Made by a program: the position numbers and the translations under genes | Shown here: positions 1-8,090 of the stretch, piece after piece | How positions within the stretch are numbered: position 1 is the first letter of the stretch | How the letters are laid out: each line of letters begins with the position of its first letter | Source: Flavobacterium sp. UBA807 | GTDB taxonomy: Bacteria > Bacteroidota > Bacteroidia > Flavobacteriales > Flavobacteriaceae | Direction of reading: 5' to 3' | Assembly: GCA_002296885.1 (NCBI GenBank) | Contig: DBIH01000204.1 | Coordinates: 1 to 13,419 of the forward strand | Length of the DNA stretch: 13,419 bases | Notes under the pieces: model-generated | Seen by the model: only the letters and a program-made list of their open reading frames with translations | The model's database searches: none | What the model was told of the DNA's origin: nothing

Positions 1-1379
1 CTTTAACTGCTCCGGCTGGACCTGTTTCACTTGGTTCGACCATCACCTATACCACCCAAGCCTGTAACGATGGATTAAGAGATTTAAGTCCTGTTACCAA
101 CGGCACGTTAAATGACACACAAGTTTATATCTATGCTCCGATTCCGGCTGGCACAACTTTAACCAATGTTGCCGGATTACCTGCCGGAACAGAATTCACC
201 ACATCACCTTTGACAACTGCTCCGTTGGCAGCAACCTGGACTTCAACTGCTCCGGGAACCTTGTCAACTGTTACCAGAATCAGAATTCCGGTTGGTGCAA
301 CCATTGCTGCCGGAACTTGCTCATCGAGCTTTACTTTTGATGTTCAAGTAACAACCAACAATGCTAACACTCCGATTTATGAAATCGCAGATGTCTTCGG
401 TGAAAACTCAATCGGAACAGTTGTGACCGATCAATCGGGCGACAACACACCGGGTCAAGGTGACGGCAATGCTAACTTTGACGAACCGAAACCAACTGAT
501 ACCCCAACCGGAACACAAGGTGTTCAAATTCAAACAACTTTGGCAAAAACCGGTGGCGTTCTCAACGGAACAAACGGATTCCCCGGCGCAGTTGGACCAA
601 CCGACAATAACGATGACTTTACCAATAAGAGTGTTAATACAGGTATTGCAACCGTTGCTCCGGGTGGTAACACAACCGCCAGCGGAACAGTTGTTTTCAC
701 CAACACAGTTCAAAACACAGGTAACGCTGACGATACCTTTACAATGACCGCTCCAACCGTTCCAAGCGGATTTACAGTTGAAATCTGCACAGGCGGAACC
801 GCCGCTGCTCCAACGAGTTGCGTTGATGTTAGTAGCGGTGGAAGCACCACGATTCCGGTTGCTTTCGGTTCATCGGCTGATTACTTTGTTCGGGTGACCG
901 AACCTGCCGGAACGCCTGTTCTGGCTGGATACGATACGGTAATCCGTGCGACATCAACGGTTGATAACACCAAAACCAACGATACGATTGATCGTCTCTA
1001 CACAGGTTTCTTGAAACTTGATAAATCATTCGTAGTTGATAACCAAACCGGTGTTGGCGGTGCAACGGATGCAGTTCCGGGCGCAACCATCATCTACACC
1101 ATTACCTACACCAATATTTCAACCGCTGCAAGCGGAAACAATGTTGGGTTAACCGCAACCAATGTGGTTATTAGTGAAGATGGTAACGCCGCTCCGAATA
1201 ATTGGGGAACTTATACCACTCGCGTATCTGGTCAAGAATTCGATTACACGGGCGCAAGTGGAACGACTGCCGGAACGGGAACAGTAAATGTTGTTTCAGC
1301 AACAGCTTACACTGACACCATTCCATCAGTTGCCCCACAAGCCGTTGGAAGATTCGTCTTCAAACGCACAATCAACTAA
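1..1379 (+). CDS. Secreted DUF11-type surface protein, 3' part (5' end outside window)
   Basis: The reading frame (codons starting at position 3) is open from the left edge to TAA at 1377-1379, so at least 458 residues are the C-terminal part of a longer protein. The TTG at 210 is internal and not a real start. The sequence is rich in Thr, Gly, Asn, Val and Ala, with no membrane segments. It shows successive beta-sandwich modules of DUF11/conserved-repeat style, recognisable by phrases such as ITYTTQACNDG, VFTNTVQNTGNADDTF and IIYTITYTNIS. Cys pairs (for example EICTGG...TSCVD) suggest disulfides and export. There is no LPXTG, PEP-CTERM or other sorting tail at the C-terminus, so anchoring would need a partner. 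The outer-membrane barrel gene follows after 103 bp and shares DUF11 domains, which suggests a matched pair. Asn is more often AAC than AAT by rough count, unlike the other DUF11 gene at 11579, perhaps reflecting high expression. Its precise role (S-layer-like, adhesin or sheath) is unknown. Confidence 0.85.
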   Translation, partial: LTAPAGPVSLGSTITYTTQACNDGLRDLSPVTNGTLNDTQVYIYAPIPAGTTLTNVAGLPAGTEFTTSPLTTAPLAATWTSTAPGTLSTVTRIRIPVGATIAAGTCSSSFTFDVQVTTNNANTPIYEIADVFGENSIGTVVTDQSGDNTPGQGDGNANFDEPKPTDTPTGTQGVQIQTTLAKTGGVLNGTNGFPGAVGPTDNNDDFTNKSVNTGIATVAPGGNTTASGTVVFTNTVQNTGNADDTFTMTAPTVPSGFTVEICTGGTAAAPTSCVDVSSGGSTTIPVAFGSSADYFVRVTEPAGTPVLAGYDTVIRATSTVDNTKTNDTIDRLYTGFLKLDKSFVVDNQTGVGGATDAVPGATIIYTITYTNISTAASGNNVGLTATNVVISEDGNAAPNNWGTYTTRVSGQEFDYTGASGTTAGTGTVNVVSATAYTDTIPSVAPQAVGRFVFKRTIN

Positions 1380-1391
1380 TCCTTGATGAAT

Positions 1392-1433
1392 TAAGGAGTA
1401 TCACAAGCCTCAAAAAACTTGTGATACTCCTTA
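1392..1433 (+). terminator. Strong 16-bp hairpin between the DUF11 and barrel genes
   Basis: TAAGGAGTATCACAAG (1392-1407) pairs perfectly with CTTGTGATACTCCTTA (1418-1433) around an A-rich 10-base loop. It begins 13 bases after the DUF11 stop codon. The nearest T-run is 7 bases past the stem and lies in the loop of a second small hairpin (CAGGAT/ATCCTG, 1435-1452), so this is not a textbook intrinsic terminator. It may terminate only partly, letting some transcripts reach the barrel gene, or protect the 3' end of an abundant upstream mRNA. Confidence 0.7.
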
Positions 1434-1482
1434 TCAGGATTTTTCTATCCTGTCCCGATTTACTGAAAGATTACTTAAGATT

Positions 1483-4400
1483 ATGAAGAGCAATTTCATT
1501 AAAAATTTTTTGATTCTTACTTTGTTATTGACCATTCTGACAATGAGTAAGTTATCGCCTGCTCAAACTCCAAACACTCAAGCGGGAATAAATATCTCAA
1601 ATTTTGCCCAGGCATCGTATCGAAACGGAGGACAGGTTTTTAATACCGTTTCGCCAACAGTTAGCTTTAATGTCCAAGGGGTCTCCGCCGTCAGAGTAAC
1701 ACCTGATGAAACACAGCCTTCAGCCGTAATTACCGCAAATCAATTAATTAGTCGTAAATTCCAGGTTTGTAACTCGAGTAATATTGCTGATTCTTATACC
1801 ATTAAACTAGCTTCTGTTACGCCACCGGCACAAATTATTGCTCTTTATTATGATATTGATAACAACGGACTTATTTCTAATAGCGATACTTTAATCAGTC
1901 TTAATAATACCCAAAGCCCAATTGTTAATCCGGGCGCCTGCATTAATGTTTTAGTTGATATTAATACCAATAACATGGTGCTTGGCGACCAATTGGTTAT
2001 CAACCTGACGGCTCGCTCTACTAATAATACTACTGCTAACGGTCCCGTCGAAGATGAAGGAACAATTATCAACTCAACTGGCAGACCTGTTACTTTTACC
2101 GATCCGAATGATCCGACTTTAATTCCGCTAAAAACAGTTGAGAATGTAAAATCATATGTTGCTAATAAGAATCAACCGTTAAATTATTTGATCTCATTCC
2201 GCAATAATGGCGAAGTAGATGCCAGAAATGTCGTTATCAACGATAACTTACCTAATGAATTAACCTATATCGCCAATAGTTTGCGGGTTGACGGGCGTTC
2301 ATTAACGGATGCTCAAGATGCTGATGAAGGTTCGGTAGTCGGCAAACTTTTAACCGTCAAATTAGCCAATCCCGTAGCTCCGGGACAAGTTGTCCAAGTC
2401 AGATTCCAAGCCTTAGTTTCATACAATGATCGCCCCGGTGCAGGAATTGTCAATACAGCTCAAATCGGCGCAATCAATGCTCCGACTGTTAATACTTCGC
2501 AAGCGATTGTCGTAATTGACCCGTTTGGAACGGTTTATGCCGCACGCGGCGGTGCATCATCACCAATTAGCGGTGCGCGGGTTGCTATTTCAACTTCTAA
2601 TCCAATTGAAAATTTACTGGGAATTCCTGCCGGTCAAGGATTTGATCCAAATACAGGAAATACAAATCCATATTTAACCGCTACTAACGGACGCTTTAGT
2701 TTTGGTCTGAACCCTGATCAATTAGGCACAATCACGCAGCCTGTTACTTATTATGTCAATGTTTCGGCAAATGGTTTCCGTCCTCGATTAATCCAAATTA
2801 CTTTGCGTCCTGATGGAAACGGTCTGTTCAAAATGACGGTGAAAAGTTTGGATGGAATGCCGGTCGCAATCGCTAACGGTTTTGAATTAACCGAAAACGA
2901 TGTCGAAATTTCAAGCATTGCTGATGTTGCTTTCAATATTCCCATGTTTGAAAATGCCACTCTCGAACTTATCAAAACGGCTGATCGTGTTCAGGTTGAA
3001 ATAGGTGACATCATTAACTATCGCATCGAAACTCATAACGCCAGTGTAGCTCCGGTTTATGATGCAGTAATTACCGATACTTTGCCTGATTCGTTTAGCT
3101 ATGCTCAAGGAACGGCGCAAATCGTTCGTGGCAATGACAAACAATTGATTGAACCTGAAGTTTTGGGCAATACAATGCGCTTTAAGATTGGTGAGATCAA
3201 AAGCGGTGAACGGTTTTCGATTACTTACCGCGTCAAAGTTGGTGTCAATGTCCGTCAAGGTGACAATTACAATTCAGCTTTTATCAACGGATGTTTTATC
3301 TCGAAAGAATGCGTCCAAACTACTCCGACCAAAGTTGGTGTAAAAGTAAATCCGGGAATGTTTTCAATGCGTCAATTTGTGATCGGTCGCGTTTTTATTG
3401 ACGATAACGGCAATCAAACTTTTGATGCAGGCGAAAAACCTGTGGTTGGAGCACGGATTTATATGGCAAACGGTGAATCTGTCATTACCGATTCGCAAGG
3501 AATGTATAATTTGCCGGCTGTTTCCGAAGGCGCACAAGTTTTGGCTTTAGATCAATTGACCTTGCCCGAAGGCTATCTTTTAGCTGACAGCAAATCAAAA
3601 TCAGGTAAAGACTGGACACGACTTGTCCGAACTCCGCTCGGCGGCGGCGCGATGCTTCGACAAAATTTTGTTTTGGTTGCTTCTAAAGCTAATCCACCTG
3701 TCTCATCTGCTCCGGCAAAAGGTGAGGATGCAAAAAATCTGCAAAAATCTGCACCTACTTCCAAAACAGCCGATGCTAAATTGGTCAAAGCGGATTTTGT
3801 TAAAGATGAAAAGAAAGATGACAAAGCTCCGAAAACCGAAGAATATCATCGGGTTGATGCAGGTGATGTCATGATTCATTCATTAGTTAATAACCAGGTT
3901 ATTATGACTCCGGCTCTTAACCTCGAAGTCAGTGTGGCTGAAGGTTGGAAAACCGAAGTGCAGCTTAATGGTCAAAAGTTCGGCGGCAACAACATCGGAA
4001 CTACCCGCGAAGATAAGAAAAACCAAATTACGACTTACACTTACGTTGGATTGGGGGTTAAACCGGGACCGAATACTTTGACCGTCACCGCAGTCGGTCC
4101 AAATGGCGAACAAGGCAAAACCGTTGAAACTAAAGTTTATGGACGCGGCGGAACGAAACGAATTGAAATTATCGCTGACAAAAAATCTTTACAGGCTTCG
4201 GGACGCGACTCAACCCGCATCTTTATCAAAGCCTACGACGATTGGGGACATCCTGCTCAGGATACTTCAATACTGATCAAAACTTCTGCCGGACGTTTGA
4301 TCAAATTTGAAGAATACGAAGCTAATAGCCAGGCTGCCAAAGAAAACCGGGTAGTGATTGGTCAAGGTCTTAACTCAACTGCCGGAGTCGCATCGGAACA

Positions 4401-7107
4401 AGTTAATCAAGTTACTCAAGAGCAAAGTGTTGAAATAGTCGGCGGAATCGGCACCATCAAACTTATTTCCGATAGTCAGGTCGGTTCAGCTAAATTGTTA
4501 GCTTCTTCGGGTAGCACAACGGCTGAATCAGAGGTTCAATTCACGCCCGAAATGCGCGATGGAATTTTAACCAGCGTGGCCGAAGTCACCATTGGTAAAA
4601 ATGCGCCTGAAATGCAAAATCGCAATGTCGAAGAAAATGTCCGTGCTCATGTTCAATTATTCTACAAAGGACCGCTTTTCAATACCAAAAATATGTTGAC
4701 CCTGGCGTATGACAGTCAACAACCTTTGAATCGTGTTTCGGGCAGAGACCGGATGTTCCAGCTCAATCCGTTAGACCGTGTTTATCCGATTTTCGGCGAT
4801 TCTTCGACCAGATTTCAAGAAACCGAATCGAACAGTAAAGTATTTGCCCGTCTTGATCGTGGCAGAAGCTATGCCATGTTTGGCGATTTTACGGCCGATA
4901 TGGAAAACAACCGTTTGCTCAGCTACGGCAGAAAATTAACCGGCGTTAAAGTTCACCTTGAAAATGAAAAGGGCGATTTTGTAACTATCACGGGCGCACG
5001 TCCTGACACTTCTTTTGCCCGTCAAATCATTCCGGGCGGAACTTTGGGAATCGTGCAGTTAGAAAGAACCGATCTGATGCCGGGTTCGGAACAATTGATG
5101 ATTGAAACCAGAGATCGCCGCAATCCTGAATTGATAATTTCGCGCGAAGCACTGACTCGCGGACTCGATTACAACATTGATACCAACAGCGGAACTATTT
5201 TTTTCTTAAGACCGATCAACACTTTTGACCGTGATTTGAATTTGGTTCAAGTCGTGGCAACTTATGAATATCGTTCAAATGGAATGGAATCAACCGCTTA
5301 CACGGCTCGCGGAAGCAAAATGTTCAATCGCTTAGGTTTACGTCTTGGATTTTCATACATTGACCAAAAACAATCTGAAGAAAGTCCATTCCGTTTGGGC
5401 GGATTAGACGCAACATTGAATTTACCTAATCGCGGTAAACTCACTGCTGAATTTGCCTTGAGTAATGGTTCGATCGTTAATGGTTTCAGTTTTTTTGGGA
5501 ACAATCCGAATGGCAACAAACATAATGGAAATGCGTTCTTTGTTAATCTCGAACAACCTTTGAAATTCTGGCAAAGCACGCTCCGATTTGAAGGCACCCG
5601 CGCTTCGGAAGGTTTCTATAATCCGTTTGGTGCAACCGTCACACCGGGCAGCACTCGCGGTGCAATTCAATTGGAAACCAAACCAATGAATCGCACTACA
5701 CTCAAATTTAGTGTGATTGGCGAAAAGAACGAAACCGTTAATGTGGATAACAATCGTGTTTCGGCTGGCGTTCAATGGTCGCAAACCGTCAATGAAAAAA
5801 TTCGGCTTAATTTCGGTTATGATTTCCGCCGTTACGAAGATAATAAAGACGGAAAAGTTGTCAGTTCAAATCTGGTCTCAGTTGGAGCCGATTTCAAACC
5901 GACCGACAAACTCGATTTTTCAGTTAAACGCGAACAAAATTTGGGTGATGCCGATCCGTCATTCCCTAATCAAACTCTTTTGCAAGCGAATTATCGCATC
6001 AACAACTGGGCGAAAATGTTCTTTACTCAACGCTTTTCATCAGCCGCTATTACGCCGATTGCAGATTTGACGGGAACAGGCTTTGCCACTTCTAAAGCCC
6101 GCAACGAAACAGCAGTCGGAGTTGAAAGTCAGTGGGGAAAATACACGAGCATGAGTGGGCGTTATCAAATCGAAAACGGAATCAACGGAACAGATAGTTT
6201 TGCCGTTGTCGGTCTGCAAAATCGTTTGCCGATCAATAAAGTCCTTTCGCTTGAATTAGGATTTGAAAGAGCATTCCACCTCGCAGGCGAAGGTAAGAGT
6301 TACAACAATGTGTTGGTTGGCGCAAATTGGTTGCCGAACGACAATTTCCGTTCGTCTGTTCGTTATGAATTCCGTAACCGTGATGGCAATGGGCAAATCT
6401 TCACTTTAGCCAGTGCAGGTGAATTTCGTCCGGGTTGGACAGCTTTGGGACGTTTTCAATACGGCAACATCAATTTCCAAAACCGAACTAACAAAATCGC
6501 CGACGGACAAGCAGCCATGGCAATCCGTCCGCACGATACCGATAAATACGGTTTATTGTTCAGCTATGAGCATCGTGATTCGTCTTATTCAGACGGGAAA
6601 TCCGTTCCGACTTCGCTCAAATCAGATATTCTTTCAAGTGATGGATTCTATCAACCGACTCAAAGACTTGAGCTCTATGGACGCTTTGCCTGGAAATTAA
6701 CCGGCGATGGCAACAGCGATTTACCTTATGCCAGCAGCTCAACTTATCTGCTCCAAGGTCGTGCTCAATATCGGATTGCCCGCTATTTTGATATTGCCGC
6801 CGAGGATAGATATATTTTTCAGCCTAATGGCTCAAATCGAAATTGGTTTGGGGTTGAAGGCGGTTATTGGGCAACTTCTGATTTGAGATTAGGTGTTGGC
6901 TACAACTTCTCACATGCTCAAGAACCTTACGGTTTTAATAACAATAACCAGATCTTTAATCGAAGCGGTTTCTACTTTGTGATTTCAACTAAACTTTCGA
7001 GATTGTTCAATTTATTTGGAACCAAGAAAGATGGTTTGCAATATTACGAAGAGGAAAACAATCAAACACAAAATCCCGCAGTTCCTACCAAAAAGAATGA
7101 TGAATAA
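1483..7107 (+). CDS. Large outer-membrane beta-barrel protein with DUF11, Cna-B-like and Ig-like surface domains
   Basis: The 1874-residue protein starts at an ATG with no clear Shine-Dalgarno; the N-terminus is a good signal peptide (hydrophobic 8-22, likely cut near SPAQ, residue 28). Domains by eye: an N-terminal beta region (30-205); DUF11 at about 213-345; a carboxypeptidase-regulatory/Cna-B-like fold at about 348-446; a second DUF11 at about 490-603; an SdrD_B-like domain at about 632-700 with a possible Ca-binding loop (DDNGNQTFDAGE); a Lys-rich low-complexity linker at about 735-790; Ig/invasin-type domains to about 1021. From about 1046 to 1850 the sequence is a long run of amphipathic strands with alternating aromatic residues, typical of an outer-membrane barrel, including motifs such as YPIFGDSST, YAMFGDF and LDYNIDTNSGTIFF. 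A 40-residue polar tail follows the final FYFVIS strand. Likely role: outer-membrane surface protein or anchor for secreted DUF11 proteins such as the one encoded just upstream. The barrel call comes from sequence texture and resemblance to DUF11-barrel fusions, not from a search. Confidence 0.85.
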   Translation: MKSNFIKNFLILTLLLTILTMSKLSPAQTPNTQAGINISNFAQASYRNGGQVFNTVSPTVSFNVQGVSAVRVTPDETQPSAVITANQLISRKFQVCNSSNIADSYTIKLASVTPPAQIIALYYDIDNNGLISNSDTLISLNNTQSPIVNPGACINVLVDINTNNMVLGDQLVINLTARSTNNTTANGPVEDEGTIINSTGRPVTFTDPNDPTLIPLKTVENVKSYVANKNQPLNYLISFRNNGEVDARNVVINDNLPNELTYIANSLRVDGRSLTDAQDADEGSVVGKLLTVKLANPVAPGQVVQVRFQALVSYNDRPGAGIVNTAQIGAINAPTVNTSQAIVVIDPFGTVYAARGGASSPISGARVAISTSNPIENLLGIPAGQGFDPNTGNTNPYLTATNGRFSFGLNPDQLGTITQPVTYYVNVSANGFRPRLIQITLRPDGNGLFKMTVKSLDGMPVAIANGFELTENDVEISSIADVAFNIPMFENATLELIKTADRVQVEIGDIINYRIETHNASVAPVYDAVITDTLPDSFSYAQGTAQIVRGNDKQLIEPEVLGNTMRFKIGEIKSGERFSITYRVKVGVNVRQGDNYNSAFINGCFISKECVQTTPTKVGVKVNPGMFSMRQFVIGRVFIDDNGNQTFDAGEKPVVGARIYMANGESVITDSQGMYNLPAVSEGAQVLALDQLTLPEGYLLADSKSKSGKDWTRLVRTPLGGGAMLRQNFVLVASKANPPVSSAPAKGEDAKNLQKSAPTSKTADAKLVKADFVKDEKKDDKAPKTEEYHRVDAGDVMIHSLVNNQVIMTPALNLEVSVAEGWKTEVQLNGQKFGGNNIGTTREDKKNQITTYTYVGLGVKPGPNTLTVTAVGPNGEQGKTVETKVYGRGGTKRIEIIADKKSLQASGRDSTRIFIKAYDDWGHPAQDTSILIKTSAGRLIKFEEYEANSQAAKENRVVIGQGLNSTAGVASEQVNQVTQEQSVEIVGGIGTIKLISDSQVGSAKLLASSGSTTAESEVQFTPEMRDGILTSVAEVTIGKNAPEMQNRNVEENVRAHVQLFYKGPLFNTKNMLTLAYDSQQPLNRVSGRDRMFQLNPLDRVYPIFGDSSTRFQETESNSKVFARLDRGRSYAMFGDFTADMENNRLLSYGRKLTGVKVHLENEKGDFVTITGARPDTSFARQIIPGGTLGIVQLERTDLMPGSEQLMIETRDRRNPELIISREALTRGLDYNIDTNSGTIFFLRPINTFDRDLNLVQVVATYEYRSNGMESTAYTARGSKMFNRLGLRLGFSYIDQKQSEESPFRLGGLDATLNLPNRGKLTAEFALSNGSIVNGFSFFGNNPNGNKHNGNAFFVNLEQPLKFWQSTLRFEGTRASEGFYNPFGATVTPGSTRGAIQLETKPMNRTTLKFSVIGEKNETVNVDNNRVSAGVQWSQTVNEKIRLNFGYDFRRYEDNKDGKVVSSNLVSVGADFKPTDKLDFSVKREQNLGDADPSFPNQTLLQANYRINNWAKMFFTQRFSSAAITPIADLTGTGFATSKARNETAVGVESQWGKYTSMSGRYQIENGINGTDSFAVVGLQNRLPINKVLSLELGFERAFHLAGEGKSYNNVLVGANWLPNDNFRSSVRYEFRNRDGNGQIFTLASAGEFRPGWTALGRFQYGNINFQNRTNKIADGQAAMAIRPHDTDKYGLLFSYEHRDSSYSDGKSVPTSLKSDILSSDGFYQPTQRLELYGRFAWKLTGDGNSDLPYASSSTYLLQGRAQYRIARYFDIAAEDRYIFQPNGSNRNWFGVEGGYWATSDLRLGVGYNFSHAQEPYGFNNNNQIFNRSGFYFVISTKLSRLFNLFGTKKDGLQYYEEENNQTQNPAVPTKKNDE

Positions 7108-7156
7108 TTTTTAGTAGATGCACAAAATTTTGCAAACCATAGTAAATTAAGGTATG

Positions 7157-7188
7157 AAGGGAGTTGGTTGCTTTTAGCCAACTCCCTT
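7157..7188 (+). terminator. Hairpin after the barrel gene
   Basis: AAGGGAGTTGG (7157-7167) pairs perfectly with CCAACTCCCTT (7178-7188) around a 10-base loop, 50 bases after the barrel stop codon. A short T-rich stretch (TCTTTTAT) follows 9 bases later. Like the hairpin at 1392 it has a GGAG/CTCC-rich base and a 10-base loop but no immediate U-tract, so both may be the local terminator style. It makes the TTG at 7168 an unlikely start for the next gene. Confidence 0.65.
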
Positions 7189-7206
7189 TACATAAATCTT
7201 TTATCA

Positions 7207-8064
7207 ATGAAATTTAAACTATTAGTCAAAATCGCCATCCTTTCATTTTTATTGCTAACAATAATCGCAATGGTGAGCAATGCCAACATACTTTATAATT
7301 CGGTCATTCGTTTTGTAGTATTTTTCTATTTTACTATTTACTGCATAAAAATTTTAGGGAAACAAGAAGATGAATGGTCTGTATTTTTGATTTTGGTAAT
7401 TTCTTATTGCTTACCTCAAACTGTAACGGTTTATGGCTATATATTGGGGAATTTGTGGTCATTTCCAATGTTTCTTCTCTCTTTGTTTTCAATTGTTTCC
7501 GGCTTTATTTACTTGAAATGGAAAAGCCCGTTAAATATATTGCCCTTTTTGCTTGGGGCTTTTTTGGCAACATTTATGTTTTTTCAAGGCTGGGATTATT
7601 GGATTCACAAAGACCTTTATGGCACTTTTACAGGAAGAACTAATAATTACAACCCTCCTGCAAAATTTGAAGCCTTTAATGAAAAAAAGGATTTAATAAC
7701 TGAAACGGATTTCAACAACAAAATAGTCTTGCTTGATTTTTGGTATACGGGTTGCGGAGTTTGTTTTCAAAAATTCCCTCAGCTTCAATCTGTTTATGAA
7801 AGATACAAACAAGATTCGTCAGTTGTGATTTTGGCAGTTGACAGACCAGTTGAGGAAGATAAACCAAATGAAGCCTTTGAGGTGATAAAAGAGGAAGGAC
7901 ATAATTTTCCGGTTGTGATTACCAAAGACGCAGATTTAGCCGAAAAATGGGGTGTGAAAGGCTATCCGACTACTTTTGTTATTAATCCAAACGGACAAAT
8001 CGTTTATAAAGGCGATATAGCCGGAGCGGTTAGAATGGTGGATGAATTGAAATCAGCGAAATGA
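7207..8064 (+). CDS. Membrane-anchored TlpA/ResA-like thioredoxin-fold protein
   Basis: The 285-residue protein starts at ATG 7207. The frame is open upstream to a TTG at 7168, but that lies inside the hairpin of the previous gene and would put an extra 13 residues before the first membrane helix. The N-terminal 140 residues hold about five hydrophobic segments (roughly 5-25, 29-49, 57-80, 83-103 and 108-128). With the N-terminus inside, five crossings place the C-terminal domain in the periplasm. That domain (about 155-285) is a TlpA/AhpC-TSA-type thioredoxin fold: the active site is WYTGCGVC with Cys183 and Cys186, and the cis-proline is in GYPTTFVI (Pro254). Family members reduce or exchange disulfides on exported proteins, for example in cytochrome c maturation or redox defence; the substrate here is unknown. 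Neighbouring DUF11 proteins carry paired cysteines, so a role in their disulfides is possible but rests only on position. The gene is convergent with the DUF4424 gene, 14 bp away. Confidence 0.85.
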   Translation: MKFKLLVKIAILSFLLLTIIAMVSNANILYNSVIRFVVFFYFTIYCIKILGKQEDEWSVFLILVISYCLPQTVTVYGYILGNLWSFPMFLLSLFSIVSGFIYLKWKSPLNILPFLLGAFLATFMFFQGWDYWIHKDLYGTFTGRTNNYNPPAKFEAFNEKKDLITETDFNNKIVLLDFWYTGCGVCFQKFPQLQSVYERYKQDSSVVILAVDRPVEEDKPNEAFEVIKEEGHNFPVVITKDADLAEKWGVKGYPTTFVINPNGQIVYKGDIAGAVRMVDELKSAK

Positions 8065-8090
8065 TTTCTATGAACATTTCATTTCTTTTT
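8058..8090 (+). terminator. Weak hairpin between convergent genes
   Basis: GAAATGA (8058-8064) can pair with TCATTTC (8079-8085), followed by TTTTT, so it reads as a terminator for the plus-strand thioredoxin gene. The stem is short and AT-rich, the loop is 14 bases, and both arms lie in coding ends (the two stop codons), so this is tentative. Confidence 0.3.

Noticed and set aside
210..212. TTG as the start of the left DUF11 gene
   Set aside because: The frame is open and has the same DUF11-like composition back to position 3, with no signal peptide after the TTG.
408..713. Antisense open frame of about 100 codons inside the left DUF11 gene
   Set aside because: It is a shadow of the low-stop, Thr/Asn-rich coding strand; its translation has no coherent composition and no plausible start context.
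7130..7158. Possible promoter TTGCAA, 17 bp, TATGAA before the thioredoxin gene
   Set aside because: Both boxes match the consensus at only four of six positions and the start site would fall inside the hairpin; such matches are common in AT-rich DNA.
7168..7206. Upstream TTG start extending the thioredoxin protein by 13 residues
   Set aside because: It lies inside the perfect hairpin 7157-7188 that follows the barrel gene; the ATG at 7207 gives a normal Lys-rich N-terminus directly before the first membrane helix.
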